This document shows positions 35,908 to 43,915 of a stretch of 53,060 bases of DNA, in pieces. The notes under the pieces are model-generated. The model saw nothing but the letters and a program-made list of their open reading frames with translations, was not told where the DNA came from and ran no database searches. A program made the position numbers and the translations under genes. Origin of the DNA: an uncultured Collinsella sp. Lineage in GTDB: Bacteria; Actinomycetota; Coriobacteriia; Coriobacteriales; Coriobacteriaceae. Every line of letters starts with the position of its first letter. Position 1 is the stretch's first letter. The stretch lies in NCBI GenBank assembly GCA_900539035.1, contig UQAU01000013.1:1-53060 (forward strand). Reading direction: 5' to 3'.

Positions 35908-37611
35908 ATGTATCAGGGAGTCAACGCTTCCGAGGGCATCGGTATCGGCACCGTCATGGTCGCCGTCGATCCCGACTTGACGTTTGAGCCGCACGAGGTT
36001 GCTGATTCGGCAGCAGAGAAGGAGCGCTATCAGTCCGCTCTTTCGGTCTTCTGCGAGAAGACCCAGGCTCAGGCCGACCACATGAAGGAGACGGTGGGTG
36101 AGGCCGAGGCCGAGATCATGAGCGGACACATTGTCCTGGCTCAGGACCCGGGCATGACCGACGCCATCAACGCCGCCATTGACGGCGGTACCTGCGCCGA
36201 GCAGGCGCTCATGGACACCTCGACCATGTTCGAGAACATGTTCCTGTCCATGGACGACGAGATGTTCCGTCTGCGCGCGGCTGACATCGCCGACATCCGT
36301 ACCGGTATTCTGGCCGAGTTGCTGGGTAAGGAGGTCGTCGACCTCTCCGTCCTGCCCGAGAACACCGTCGTTGTCGTGCACGACCTCACGCCGTCCATGA
36401 CCGCCACGATCGATAAGGCCCACGTTGCCGGTATTGTCACCGAGACCGGTGGCCGCACGTCGCATTCCGCGATCATCGCGCGCGCCCTCGAGATCCCGGC
36501 TGTCCTTTCGGTTTCCAACAGCTGCACCGCGCTGCGCAACGGTATGACCGTTGTCGTCGACGGCGGCAAGGGCATCGTCGAGGCCGATCCGGACGAGGAG
36601 ACGCTCGCCGCCTACACCGCCAAGGCCGAGGCCTTCGCTGCCGAGAAGGCAGCCCTCGAGGCCTTCCGTGGCAAGCCGTCCGTGACTGCCGATGGCATCA
36701 AGAAGATCATCGCCTGCAACATCGGTAACCCCGATGACGTGCCCAACGCGCTCGATCACGACGCCGAGGCCATCGGTCTGTTCCGCTCCGAGTTCCTGTT
36801 CATGGACTCTGCTGAGCTTCCTTCCGAGGAGGAGCAGTTCAACGCCTACCGTAAGGTCGCCAGCGCGCTCAAGGGCGCTCCGGTCATCATCCGCACGCTC
36901 GATGTGGGTGGCGACAAGGAGATTCCGTATCTGCATATGGTCAAGGAAGACAACCCCTTCATGGGCTTCCGCGCCGTGCGTTACTGCCTGGCCAATCCCG
37001 ACCAGTACAAGGTCCAGCTCCGCGCTCTGCTGCGCGCTAGCGCCTTCGGTGACGTCAAGATCATGATCCCGCTCGTCACCTGCGTCGAGGAGGTCTTGGC
37101 TGTCAAGGAGCTCGTCGAGCAGTGCAAGGCCGAGCTGACCGAAGAGGGTCGCAAGTTCAACGAGAACATCGAGGTCGGCATCATGGTCGAGACGCCCGCC
37201 GCTTCGCTGCTCGCAGACCGTCTTGCCGAGGTCGCCGACTTCTTCTCCATCGGCACCAACGACCTGATCGGCTACACCATGTGCGCCGACCGTGGTAACG
37301 ACACCATCTCCAACCTGTACCAGGTTTACTATCCCGCCGTGCTCCGCTCGCTCAAGAACATCATCGAGAGCGGCGTGAAGGCCGGCATCATGGTCGGTAT
37401 GTGCGGCGAGGCCGCTGCCGATCCGCTGCTCGAGCCGCTGCTGATCAGCTGGGGCCTGGAGGAGTTCTCGATGAGCGCTCCTTCGATCCTGCGCGCCCGC
37501 AAGACCATCAGTCAGTGGACCAAGGCCGAGTGCGACGAGCTCGCCGAGAAGGCGCTCGCCTGCAACACCGCAGCCGAGGTCAAGGCACTGCTCGAGTCCG
37601 CAGCTCGCTAA
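35908..37611 (+). CDS. ptsI: Phosphoenolpyruvate--protein phosphotransferase (PTS enzyme I)
   Basis: 567 aa, first enzyme of the PTS phosphorelay, passing phosphate from PEP to HPr. The active His is in GGRTSHSAIIARALEIPAV; the PEP-binding C-terminal barrel has GLFRSEFLFM, RTLDVGGDKEIPYL, GTNDLIGYTM and the catalytic Cys in GMCGEAAADP. ATG 35908 (MYQGVNASEG) is favoured because GGAGAGAGG lies seven bases upstream; ATG 35902 would be too close to it. Confidence 0.96.
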   Translation: MYQGVNASEGIGIGTVMVAVDPDLTFEPHEVADSAAEKERYQSALSVFCEKTQAQADHMKETVGEAEAEIMSGHIVLAQDPGMTDAINAAIDGGTCAEQALMDTSTMFENMFLSMDDEMFRLRAADIADIRTGILAELLGKEVVDLSVLPENTVVVVHDLTPSMTATIDKAHVAGIVTETGGRTSHSAIIARALEIPAVLSVSNSCTALRNGMTVVVDGGKGIVEADPDEETLAAYTAKAEAFAAEKAALEAFRGKPSVTADGIKKIIACNIGNPDDVPNALDHDAEAIGLFRSEFLFMDSAELPSEEEQFNAYRKVASALKGAPVIIRTLDVGGDKEIPYLHMVKEDNPFMGFRAVRYCLANPDQYKVQLRALLRASAFGDVKIMIPLVTCVEEVLAVKELVEQCKAELTEEGRKFNENIEVGIMVETPAASLLADRLAEVADFFSIGTNDLIGYTMCADRGNDTISNLYQVYYPAVLRSLKNIIESGVKAGIMVGMCGEAAADPLLEPLLISWGLEEFSMSAPSILRARKTISQWTKAECDELAEKALACNTAAEVKALLESAAR

Positions 37612-37685
37612 TTTGGTATCAGAGGTAACCGCGTGGTTGGAATGGGCCGGCCACGCGGCCCTCACATATACAGGGGGTACTGTAA

Positions 37686-38618
37686 ATGTTCTACACGCTA
37701 ACCGCTAACCCGGCTGTCGACATGACGGTTTCGAGCTCTCCGCTCGAGCCCGATGAGAACGTCCGCACCGGCTCGGCCAGCTACACGGCTAACGGCAAGG
37801 GCCTTGACGTGTCCTTCGCCTTTAAGAAGATGGGCGTTGACACCGTCGCACTCGGCTTCTTTGCTGGCTTCACGGGCAAGTTCATCGTCGAGGAGGTCAT
37901 GAACCTGGGTTGTCTCTGCCGCCCGGTCTGGACCGACGGTATCACGCGCATTAACACCTACGTCAACGATGGCCAGCACGAGTACGGCATCCTGAACCCG
38001 GGCGCTCCGATCACGCCGCAGCACCAGGAGGAGCTCTACAACATCCTGGACACCGCGGGCGATCTTGAGTGCCTGATCGTTTCCGGCTCCGTGCCTCCCA
38101 AAGCTACGCCCGACTTCCTGGCTCAGGTCATGGAGCACGCTCAGGCTCGTGGCGCCGACGTCGTCCTGGACCTGTCCTCCGACAAGCTCAAGGAGCTCGC
38201 TCACAAGAAGCCGCTGCTCATCAAGCCGAACCATCACGAGATGAAGGCCATCTTCGGCGTGCCGGTCGACACCGACGACGAGGTCCGCGTTGCCATGAAG
38301 ATGGCTCACGACGCTGGCGTTCAGAACGTGCTGCTCACCCGTGGTAGCCGCGGCGACGCTTACTTCTCCAACGGCGAGGACATCTGGTACGCCAAGCGTG
38401 AGTTCAACATCAAGCTGGTTTCTTCCGTCTGCGCCGGCGACTGCACCCTCGCTGCGTTCCTGCACAAGTGGTACAGGGATCGCGACAACGTCGAGGAGGC
38501 CATGAAGCTCGCTATGGCCACCGGCGCCAACGTTGCTGAGTCCGTCGGCATCGGCGACTTCGGTCACGTCGACGAGTACAGCAAGCGCGTTGCTGTCCGC
38601 AAGCTCGATCGTCAGTAA
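37686..38618 (+). CDS. fruK: 1-phosphofructokinase (PfkB family), copy 1
   Basis: 310 aa kinase that turns fructose 1-phosphate into fructose 1,6-bisphosphate. Visible are TLTANPAVD at the start, NGKGLDVSFAFKKMG (substrate loop), LIVSGSVPP, LLIKPNHHE and the catalytic SVCAGDCTLAAF (the GAGD motif with Cys for Gly). It follows ptsI after a CCGCGTGG/CCACGCGG hairpin (37629-37658) without a T run, so it is probably co-transcribed with it. GGGGG precedes the ATG. Confidence 0.9.
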   Translation: MFYTLTANPAVDMTVSSSPLEPDENVRTGSASYTANGKGLDVSFAFKKMGVDTVALGFFAGFTGKFIVEEVMNLGCLCRPVWTDGITRINTYVNDGQHEYGILNPGAPITPQHQEELYNILDTAGDLECLIVSGSVPPKATPDFLAQVMEHAQARGADVVLDLSSDKLKELAHKKPLLIKPNHHEMKAIFGVPVDTDDEVRVAMKMAHDAGVQNVLLTRGSRGDAYFSNGEDIWYAKREFNIKLVSSVCAGDCTLAAFLHKWYRDRDNVEEAMKLAMATGANVAESVGIGDFGHVDEYSKRVAVRKLDRQ

Positions 38619-38646
38619 TCGAAACGCGACATATTTGTGCGCATGT

Positions 38647-38677
38647 GGCGCCCCGGTTTCGGCTGGGGCGCCTTTTT
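38647..38677 (+). terminator. Rho-independent terminator of fruK copy 1
   Basis: A perfect eight-bp stem (GGCGCCCC with GGGGCGCC) followed by TTTTT. Confidence 0.9.
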
Positions 38678-38806
38678 GTTCCGCCACGGGGGAGAGATGT
38701 TCTGCCGTACTTCATCGCTTCCACACCGTTCACCGAGTAGTCCTAGCCTTTTACCGATGCGTGGAATATACTTTCATTAACACGTTGCTTCGTGAAAGGA
38801 ACATTC

Positions 38807-39739
38807 ATGATTTACACGCTCACTGCAAATCCCGCCATTGACTACAACATCGCCTGCGACGGTCTTGCTGCCAACACCGTCACGCGTACCCGCAACGCGG
38901 TCTACACGCCCAACGGCAAGGGCCTCAACGTCTCGTTTACGCTTGACCACTACGGCGTCGACACCACGATCCTGGGCTTTTTCGCCGGTTTCTCGGGCGA
39001 GTTTATCGTTAAGGGCGCCGAGGCCCTGGGCGTGCCCGTCAAGCCCGTGTGGACCGACGGCATTACGCGCGTCAATGTGTTCCTCAACGCCGGCCCCGAC
39101 ACCGAGTACAACATGGTCAACGCCGGTGCCGCCATCAACGAGGCCAACGAGCAGGAGATGTTTGAGCTCATCGATTCGCTCGATGACATGACCTGCCTGG
39201 TCATCAGCGGCTCGCTGCCTCCCAACACTTCCGAGGGCTTCTTGGCCGAGGTCCTGCGCCGCGTCAAGGCCAAGGGGGCCGAGTTCGTCCTCGACATCTC
39301 GAGCCATCAGCTGGCAGACCTCATTGCCATGGAGCCGCTGCTGATCAAGCCCAATGACGACGAGCTGCTTGACATCTTTGGCATTAAGGTGAGCGGTGGC
39401 GACGATGAGTCTGTCAAGGGCGCTATGGCTGAGCTTCATGCCAAGGGTGCCAAGAACGTGCTGCTGACCCTCGGTGGCGACGGCGCGTATTTCTCCAACG
39501 GTGAGCACATCTGGTTTGCCAACCGCACCTTCGACGTCAAGCTGCTGTCGACGGTGTGTGCCGGCGATTCCTCGCTCGCTGCCTTCCTGTCCGTGTGGCA
39601 CGACGCCCCCGAGCGCGTCGAGGACGCCCTGCGCCTTTCGATGGCCACTGGCGCCAACGTGGTCGAGTGTCCTGGTTTGGGTGATTTTGCCAAGGTGGAC
39701 GAATATAAGAAGCACATCGAGGTTCGCCAGGTCTGCTAG
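38807..39739 (+). CDS. 1-phosphofructokinase-like PfkB kinase, copy 2
   Basis: 310 aa, a clear paralogue of the gene just upstream: the two align end to end without large gaps (TLTANPAID, PNGKGLNVSFTLDHYG, CLVISGSLPP, LLIKPNDDE, STVCAGDSSLAAF, MATGANV). ATG 38807 follows GAAAGGA. The first copy ends in a strong terminator and this one has its own ribosome site, so it may be expressed separately. It could have the same substrate or a related one such as tagatose 6-phosphate; sequence alone does not decide. Confidence 0.85.
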   Translation: MIYTLTANPAIDYNIACDGLAANTVTRTRNAVYTPNGKGLNVSFTLDHYGVDTTILGFFAGFSGEFIVKGAEALGVPVKPVWTDGITRVNVFLNAGPDTEYNMVNAGAAINEANEQEMFELIDSLDDMTCLVISGSLPPNTSEGFLAEVLRRVKAKGAEFVLDISSHQLADLIAMEPLLIKPNDDELLDIFGIKVSGGDDESVKGAMAELHAKGAKNVLLTLGGDGAYFSNGEHIWFANRTFDVKLLSTVCAGDSSLAAFLSVWHDAPERVEDALRLSMATGANVVECPGLGDFAKVDEYKKHIEVRQVC

Positions 39740-39765
39740 CCGCATCGAAAAATCGTTGCCGAACA

Positions 39766-39800
39766 CCCGCCTTTGGATCTCCGAGGCGGGCGTTTTTTTT
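39766..39800 (+). terminator. Rho-independent terminator of the second PfkB kinase gene
   Basis: CCCGCCT pairs with AGGCGGG (with inner TGG/CCG-type pairing) followed by a run of eight Ts. Confidence 0.88.
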
Positions 39801-39937
39801 GCGCGCTGAACGTATGCGGCGTCTGCTGTCTCGTTTTATCGACTCGACGACGCGATTGCGTGTGCGCGCTTTCTCGTTTCTTGTTAGACTTCTTGAGGAC
39901 CATCGATTAACGCTCGCAAGTGCAGGAGGCCACAGGC

Positions 39938-41332
39938 ATGTGCAATGTTTCGCTCAACGGTACTCAACCGTCCGATGCGTCCCTGCGCGTCCTTCGCGCG
40001 CTTGAGGCGGCTGGCCTTGAGGCTTGGTACGTGGGCGGTTGGGTGCGCGACGCCCTGATGGAGTGCCCCAGCCACGATGTTGATATGTGCTGTAGCGGCC
40101 TGTGGCAGGAGTCCAAAGCGGCGCTCGAGGCCGCCGGCATCGCGGTTGTGGAGTCGGGCATTAAATTTGGCGGAATCACGGCTATTTCCGATGGCGAGCG
40201 TATCGAGGTCACCACGTACCGTCTGGATGGCTTTTACACCGATGGTCGCCATCCCCAGAGTGTGGAGCGTGCCGCCTCGCTCGAGGATGATCTGGCGCGC
40301 CGCGACTTTACCGTCAACGCCATGGCCTGGCATCCCGAGCGCGGGCTTGTCGACCGCTACGACGGCCAGGGTGACTTGGAGCGCAAGCTGATTCGCGCTG
40401 TCGGCGATCCCAAGCGTCGTTTTAACGAGGACGCCCTGCGCATGCTGCGTGCGGTACGCTTTGCCTGCCGCCTGGACTTTATGATTGAGCCCGAGACTAA
40501 GCGTGCGCTTGCCGAGTGTGCGCCGCTGCTCGATGCCGTGGCGCGCGAGCGTGTGGGTATTGAGCTCAAGGGCATTCTTTCGACCGGCCATGGGGGAGAC
40601 GCGATGCTGCGCTACCCCGAGCTCATCTGTGCCGCCGTGCCCGAGTTGGCAGCGGGTCGCGGGTTTGATCAGCGCAGTGTCTACCATGCGTTTAACGTCT
40701 ACGAGCATATCGCCCGTGTGCTGACGGTTGCGGGGGAGCTCGCGCTGTGTGACGGCGTCGCGCCCTCGTCGAGCCTTATGTGGGCGGCGTTCTTGCACGA
40801 CGTCTCCAAGCCTGATTGCTTTACGGTCGACCATGCGGGCAGCGGACACTTCTACGGTCATCCCGAGCTCGGCGCCAAGAAGGCGCGCGTCATTATGGAT
40901 CGCCTGGCACTCTCGCACGACTTGGTGCGCGACGTGTGCCTGCTCATCAAATACCATGACAAGCCGCTGCGCCCCGAGCGCTCCTGTCTGCTCAATATGA
41001 TGCGCGCGCTTTCGGGCGAGGGCGTCGACACGGCCCGCCTGATTGACGAGCTCATGGACCTCAAGCGTGCCGACACACTTGGCAAGGCCCCGTCGTGCTT
41101 CTATTACGTCGAGACGATTGAGGAGATGCGCGCGATGGCGCACGAGCTGCTGAAGGCAGGGGAGCCCTATACGCTGAAGATGCTCGCCATCAACGGCGGC
41201 GACCTGATCCGTGCCGGAGTCAAGCCCGGGCCGGAACTGGGTCAGCTTCTCAACTCCGCCCTCGACGCTGTGATCGAAGACAACATCCCCAACGAGCGCG
41301 AAGCTCTTTTGGTCTATCTCAACCTGGGGTAG
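39938..41332 (+). CDS. cca: CCA tRNA nucleotidyltransferase
   Basis: 464 aa class II nucleotidyltransferase that adds or repairs the 3' CCA of tRNA. The catalytic head shows WYVGGWVRDALM and HDVDMC, then RRDFTVNAMAW, GDPKRRFNEDALRMLRAVRFA, and a C-terminal HD domain with FLHDVSKPDCF and GHPELGAKKA. ATG 39938 follows AGGAGG; an in-frame GTG lies upstream. It sits about 220 bases before tRNA-Glu, whose gene already encodes CCA. Confidence 0.93.
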   Translation: MCNVSLNGTQPSDASLRVLRALEAAGLEAWYVGGWVRDALMECPSHDVDMCCSGLWQESKAALEAAGIAVVESGIKFGGITAISDGERIEVTTYRLDGFYTDGRHPQSVERAASLEDDLARRDFTVNAMAWHPERGLVDRYDGQGDLERKLIRAVGDPKRRFNEDALRMLRAVRFACRLDFMIEPETKRALAECAPLLDAVARERVGIELKGILSTGHGGDAMLRYPELICAAVPELAAGRGFDQRSVYHAFNVYEHIARVLTVAGELALCDGVAPSSSLMWAAFLHDVSKPDCFTVDHAGSGHFYGHPELGAKKARVIMDRLALSHDLVRDVCLLIKYHDKPLRPERSCLLNMMRALSGEGVDTARLIDELMDLKRADTLGKAPSCFYYVETIEEMRAMAHELLKAGEPYTLKMLAINGGDLIRAGVKPGPELGQLLNSALDAVIEDNIPNEREALLVYLNLG

Positions 41333-41433
41333 CTAATTTGGGACGGGCTTTTTTGCTACCCCAGCTGTCAATCGGACGAATCGATAGTGATTTTGGCAAG
41401 GGTAGCTAAAAAACCCGTCCCAAATTAGCTACC
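41328..41433. repeat. Long inverted repeat overlapping the cca stop codon
   Basis: Two 33-base arms (41328-41360 and 41401-41433) are near-perfect inverted copies sharing GGTAGCTAATTTGGGACGGG. Each arm also begins GGTAGC and ends GCTACC, so each can fold alone. The left arm contains the cca stop codon. It can act as a terminator (TTTTTT inside) and looks like another dispersed palindrome. The rest of the gap to the tRNA (41434-41555) shows only A+T-rich, promoter-like sequence. Confidence 0.75.
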
Positions 41434-41555
41434 TAGTTTACCTGTGCGTTCCATAACCTGCCGACAATTTTTCGGCAATTTGGAATTTCTTCTTGCGCTG
41501 ACGTTTTTTGTCCCGTAATATATTTCTTCGCAGCACGGCAGTGCAGATGTCATGT

Positions 41556-41632
41556 GGCCCGTTCGTCTAGCGGTTTAGGACGCCGCCCTCTCAAGGCGGA
41601 GATCACCAGTTCGAATCTGGTACGGGCTACCA
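41556..41632 (+). tRNA. tRNA-Glu (CTC anticodon)
   Basis: 77 bases with encoded CCA. The acceptor stem GGCCCGT pairs with ACGGGCT (G-U at the first pair). The D arm starts TCGTCTAGCGG as in bacterial tRNA-Glu. The anticodon stem CCGCC/GGCGG holds the loop CTCTCAA with anticodon CTC at 41590-41592. The T arm contains GTTCGAATC. It reads GAG codons, the dominant Glu codon in these genes. Confidence 0.95.
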
Positions 41633-41642
41633 CGCATCTGAT

Positions 41643-41674
41643 ACCCGGACTTCCTATGGAAGGCCGGGTTTTTT
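41643..41674 (+). terminator. Rho-independent terminator after tRNA-Glu
   Basis: ACCCGG.CTTCC pairs with GGAAG.CCGGGT around TAT, followed by TTTTTTATTTT. Confidence 0.88.
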
Positions 41675-41782
41675 ATTTTCAAACAACCGTCTGCAATTCC
41701 CGTTTGAACCAGAGCTTTGCGTTCTGCCTATGGCCCTTACGGGTACAATATCCAAGATATTTTGACTGTTAGAAGGAGTCTC

Positions 41783-43090
41783 ATGACGGAGTCCTCTCAG
41801 CATACGTCTAAGCCCCAGGTCGAGGTTGAGGCCTCGGGCGGAGATGACAATAAGAGCGCACGCCGAGGCGCCATCTTTATCGGCGTCGTGCTGGTGGGTT
41901 ATATCGTCTATCTGGTGGTAACCGGGCAGATGGGGCAGTTCTGGGCCGCTATGTCGAGCGTCCAGGCGTCATGGCTCGTTGTCGCGTGTCTTTGCATGTT
42001 CATGTACCTGTTCTTTGGCATTGTGGCCTATGCGATCGCCGTCTGGCTCGATCCCAATTCGCCCGTCGGCATCCGCGACCTGATCTCGGTCGAGGCGAGT
42101 GGCATCTTCTTTGGCAACCTGACGCCCATGATGATGGGCTCCACCCCGGCTCAGATCTATCGCCTGACCAAGGCCGGCCAAAACGTGGGCGAGGCCGGCG
42201 CCACGCAATTCACGCGCTTTATCGTGTACCAGTTTGGTCTCGTTGCCTGGGGCGCTATCCTACTGCTTGCTCGCATGCCGTTTTTTGCCGAGCGCTATGG
42301 CGACATGACGCTGCTGTGCGTCTTTAGCTTTGGCGGGCACTGCTGCATCTTGCTGGGTATCTTTGCCGTCGCGCTCATGCCTAAGACCGTCACGCGCGTC
42401 GCCCATTGCATCATTAATTGGCTCGAGCGCATAGGCGTCTCGTCCACAAAGATTGAGGGATGGCGCACGTTTGTCGATAGCGAGGTCTACTCCTTCTCCG
42501 AGAAGTTCAAGCTTTCAGCCGGACATTTTTCTTCCATGCTGCTCACCGTGTTTATCACCATGCTGCAGCTCGCGTTTTTCTATCTGGTGCCGTATTTCTT
42601 GATGCTTGCCTTTGGCCACCACGAGGTCGACTTTTTCTCGGTCATGGCCGCGAGCGCCTTTGTCCAGCTGCTGAGCTCTGCGGTTCCCTTGCCCGGTGGA
42701 ACTGGTGGCGCTGAGGGCGGCTTTGCATTGTTCTTGGGTCATTTCTTTGGGTCGGCTTCGACCGCCGGCTATCTGCTGTGGCGCCTCATTACGTTTATTG
42801 CGCCGACCATTTTGGCTGCGCCCCTGCTGGGACTTAAGAGCGCCCACAACGAGAGCATCCATGCGCGCTGGGATCGTGTGATGCGCAAGCTCGGCCGCAC
42901 GCCTCAGACGCCCTCTGCGCCCACTAAGCCGCACCCCACGAATGCTGTTACCGTTGATCCCAAGAAGCGCGCTCAGAAGGCTTCTGGGACCGCTAAGCCG
43001 GCTCATAAAGCTTATGTGCGCCAGACAGGCGATGGTATTCGCGTATCTCCGTCGGCACTCAATAAGAAGAAGCATCCCAAGTCGCAATAG
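41783..43090 (+). CDS. Lysylphosphatidylglycerol synthase TM / flippase-like membrane protein
   Basis: 435 aa polytopic protein of the YbhN/UPF0104 (LPG_synthase_TM) family with about eight transmembrane helices. Family motifs are SGIFFGNLTPMMMGSTPAQIY and SSAVPLPGGTGGAEGGFALF. Members flip or modify lipids; there is no soluble MprF synthase domain. The last 60 residues are basic and Pro/Lys-rich. ATG 41783 follows AGAAGGAG. A TACAAT box lies at 41744-41749. The substrate is unknown. Confidence 0.85.
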   Translation: MTESSQHTSKPQVEVEASGGDDNKSARRGAIFIGVVLVGYIVYLVVTGQMGQFWAAMSSVQASWLVVACLCMFMYLFFGIVAYAIAVWLDPNSPVGIRDLISVEASGIFFGNLTPMMMGSTPAQIYRLTKAGQNVGEAGATQFTRFIVYQFGLVAWGAILLLARMPFFAERYGDMTLLCVFSFGGHCCILLGIFAVALMPKTVTRVAHCIINWLERIGVSSTKIEGWRTFVDSEVYSFSEKFKLSAGHFSSMLLTVFITMLQLAFFYLVPYFLMLAFGHHEVDFFSVMAASAFVQLLSSAVPLPGGTGGAEGGFALFLGHFFGSASTAGYLLWRLITFIAPTILAAPLLGLKSAHNESIHARWDRVMRKLGRTPQTPSAPTKPHPTNAVTVDPKKRAQKASGTAKPAHKAYVRQTGDGIRVSPSALNKKKHPKSQ

Positions 43091-43139
43091 GGCAGTCGTG
43101 CGTTCTTCATGATGCGGGGCATATTTGTGCTGTATGGGG

Positions 43140-43163
43140 GATAATCCTCTTACGTAGATTATC
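43140..43163 (+). promoter_or_regulatory. Inverted repeat before the TetR gene, candidate operator
   Basis: GATAATC (43140-43146) and GATTATC (43157-43163) form a seven-base inverted repeat with ten bases between, 43 bases before the regulator start. TetR proteins often bind such sites in front of their own genes. Confidence 0.45.
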
Positions 43164-43206
43164 TCTCATCTGTTGATGAATGCTCGCATATCGAAGGGAC
43201 ACGCCC

Positions 43207-43818
43207 ATGGCAACCAGCAAACCGCGTCTTGATCGTCGCATCATTCGCAGCCGCAATGCCATCCTTTCGGCTTTCGAGCGCCTGCTCATGGAAAAGCCGC
43301 TGGCAGACATTACGGTGAGTGCCATCGCGCGCGAGGCCAATGTCGACCGCAAGACCTTTTACGTTCACTTTGGTACGGTTGACGGCCTCCTCGATGCCAT
43401 TGCCGTCGATGTGGTGGAGATGATTGTCGACTCGGTCGAGAAAACGCTTGCCTCCATGGACGGTGACACCAACGAGCGCGCTCTTGGCGCGGCGGCGACC
43501 TTCTTTAAAACCGTTAACGAGGCACTGTGCAACAACTTAGTGCTCAATCGTCAGCTGATCGAGAACATTCCGCTCGATGATTTTATGGCTCGTCTTCGTG
43601 CGCCGCTCGAACACGAGATTGCTGAGCGCGATCTGCTGCCCGAGGGCCTTAAGGACGAGATGTTCGATTACTATCTGGCGTTTTTGCTGTCGGGTATTAT
43701 CGGTATCTATCGCACGTGGGCACTGTCTGACGGCTCGGTTCCTATCGAGCGCGTCTCGGAGGTTGCTAATGACCTCACGCTCAACGGCCTGTCGAGCCTA
43801 GAATCTCGCTTCGAATAG
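43207..43818 (+). CDS. TetR/AcrR family transcriptional regulator
   Basis: 203 aa. The N-terminal HTH (about 8-55) reads RRIIRSRNAILSAFERLL...ITVSAIAREANVDRKTFYVHF, typical of the family, followed by a helical ligand-binding domain. Its C-terminal half resembles TetR_C-type domains of the dihydroxyacetone/DhaS-like group only loosely. ATG 43207 follows AAGGGA. No divergent target gene is present; the flippase-like gene upstream or the gene itself are candidates. Confidence 0.85.
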   Translation: MATSKPRLDRRIIRSRNAILSAFERLLMEKPLADITVSAIAREANVDRKTFYVHFGTVDGLLDAIAVDVVEMIVDSVEKTLASMDGDTNERALGAAATFFKTVNEALCNNLVLNRQLIENIPLDDFMARLRAPLEHEIAERDLLPEGLKDEMFDYYLAFLLSGIIGIYRTWALSDGSVPIERVSEVANDLTLNGLSSLESRFE

Positions 43819-43842
43819 CACTTGCGCCTTACCCCTCCCTGA

Positions 43843-43860
43843 GTTGCGGTGAAATAGGGA
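43843..43860. repeat. Single copy of the GTTGCGGTGAAATAGGGA repeat
   Basis: Identical over 18 bases to 35073-35090, with weaker similarity for about 20 bases beyond. It lies between convergent genes, exactly where the more GC-rich corrinoid locus begins. Confidence 0.65.
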
Positions 43861-43915
43861 CTGAATAGGTCTTTTAACAACCTAAAGGGGATGCGGACGA
43901 TTTCTTGGACCGCGC

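Noticed and set aside
41434..41555. Additional tRNA genes beside tRNA-Glu
   Set aside because: No further cloverleaf or GTTCGAATC-type T arm could be found on either strand.
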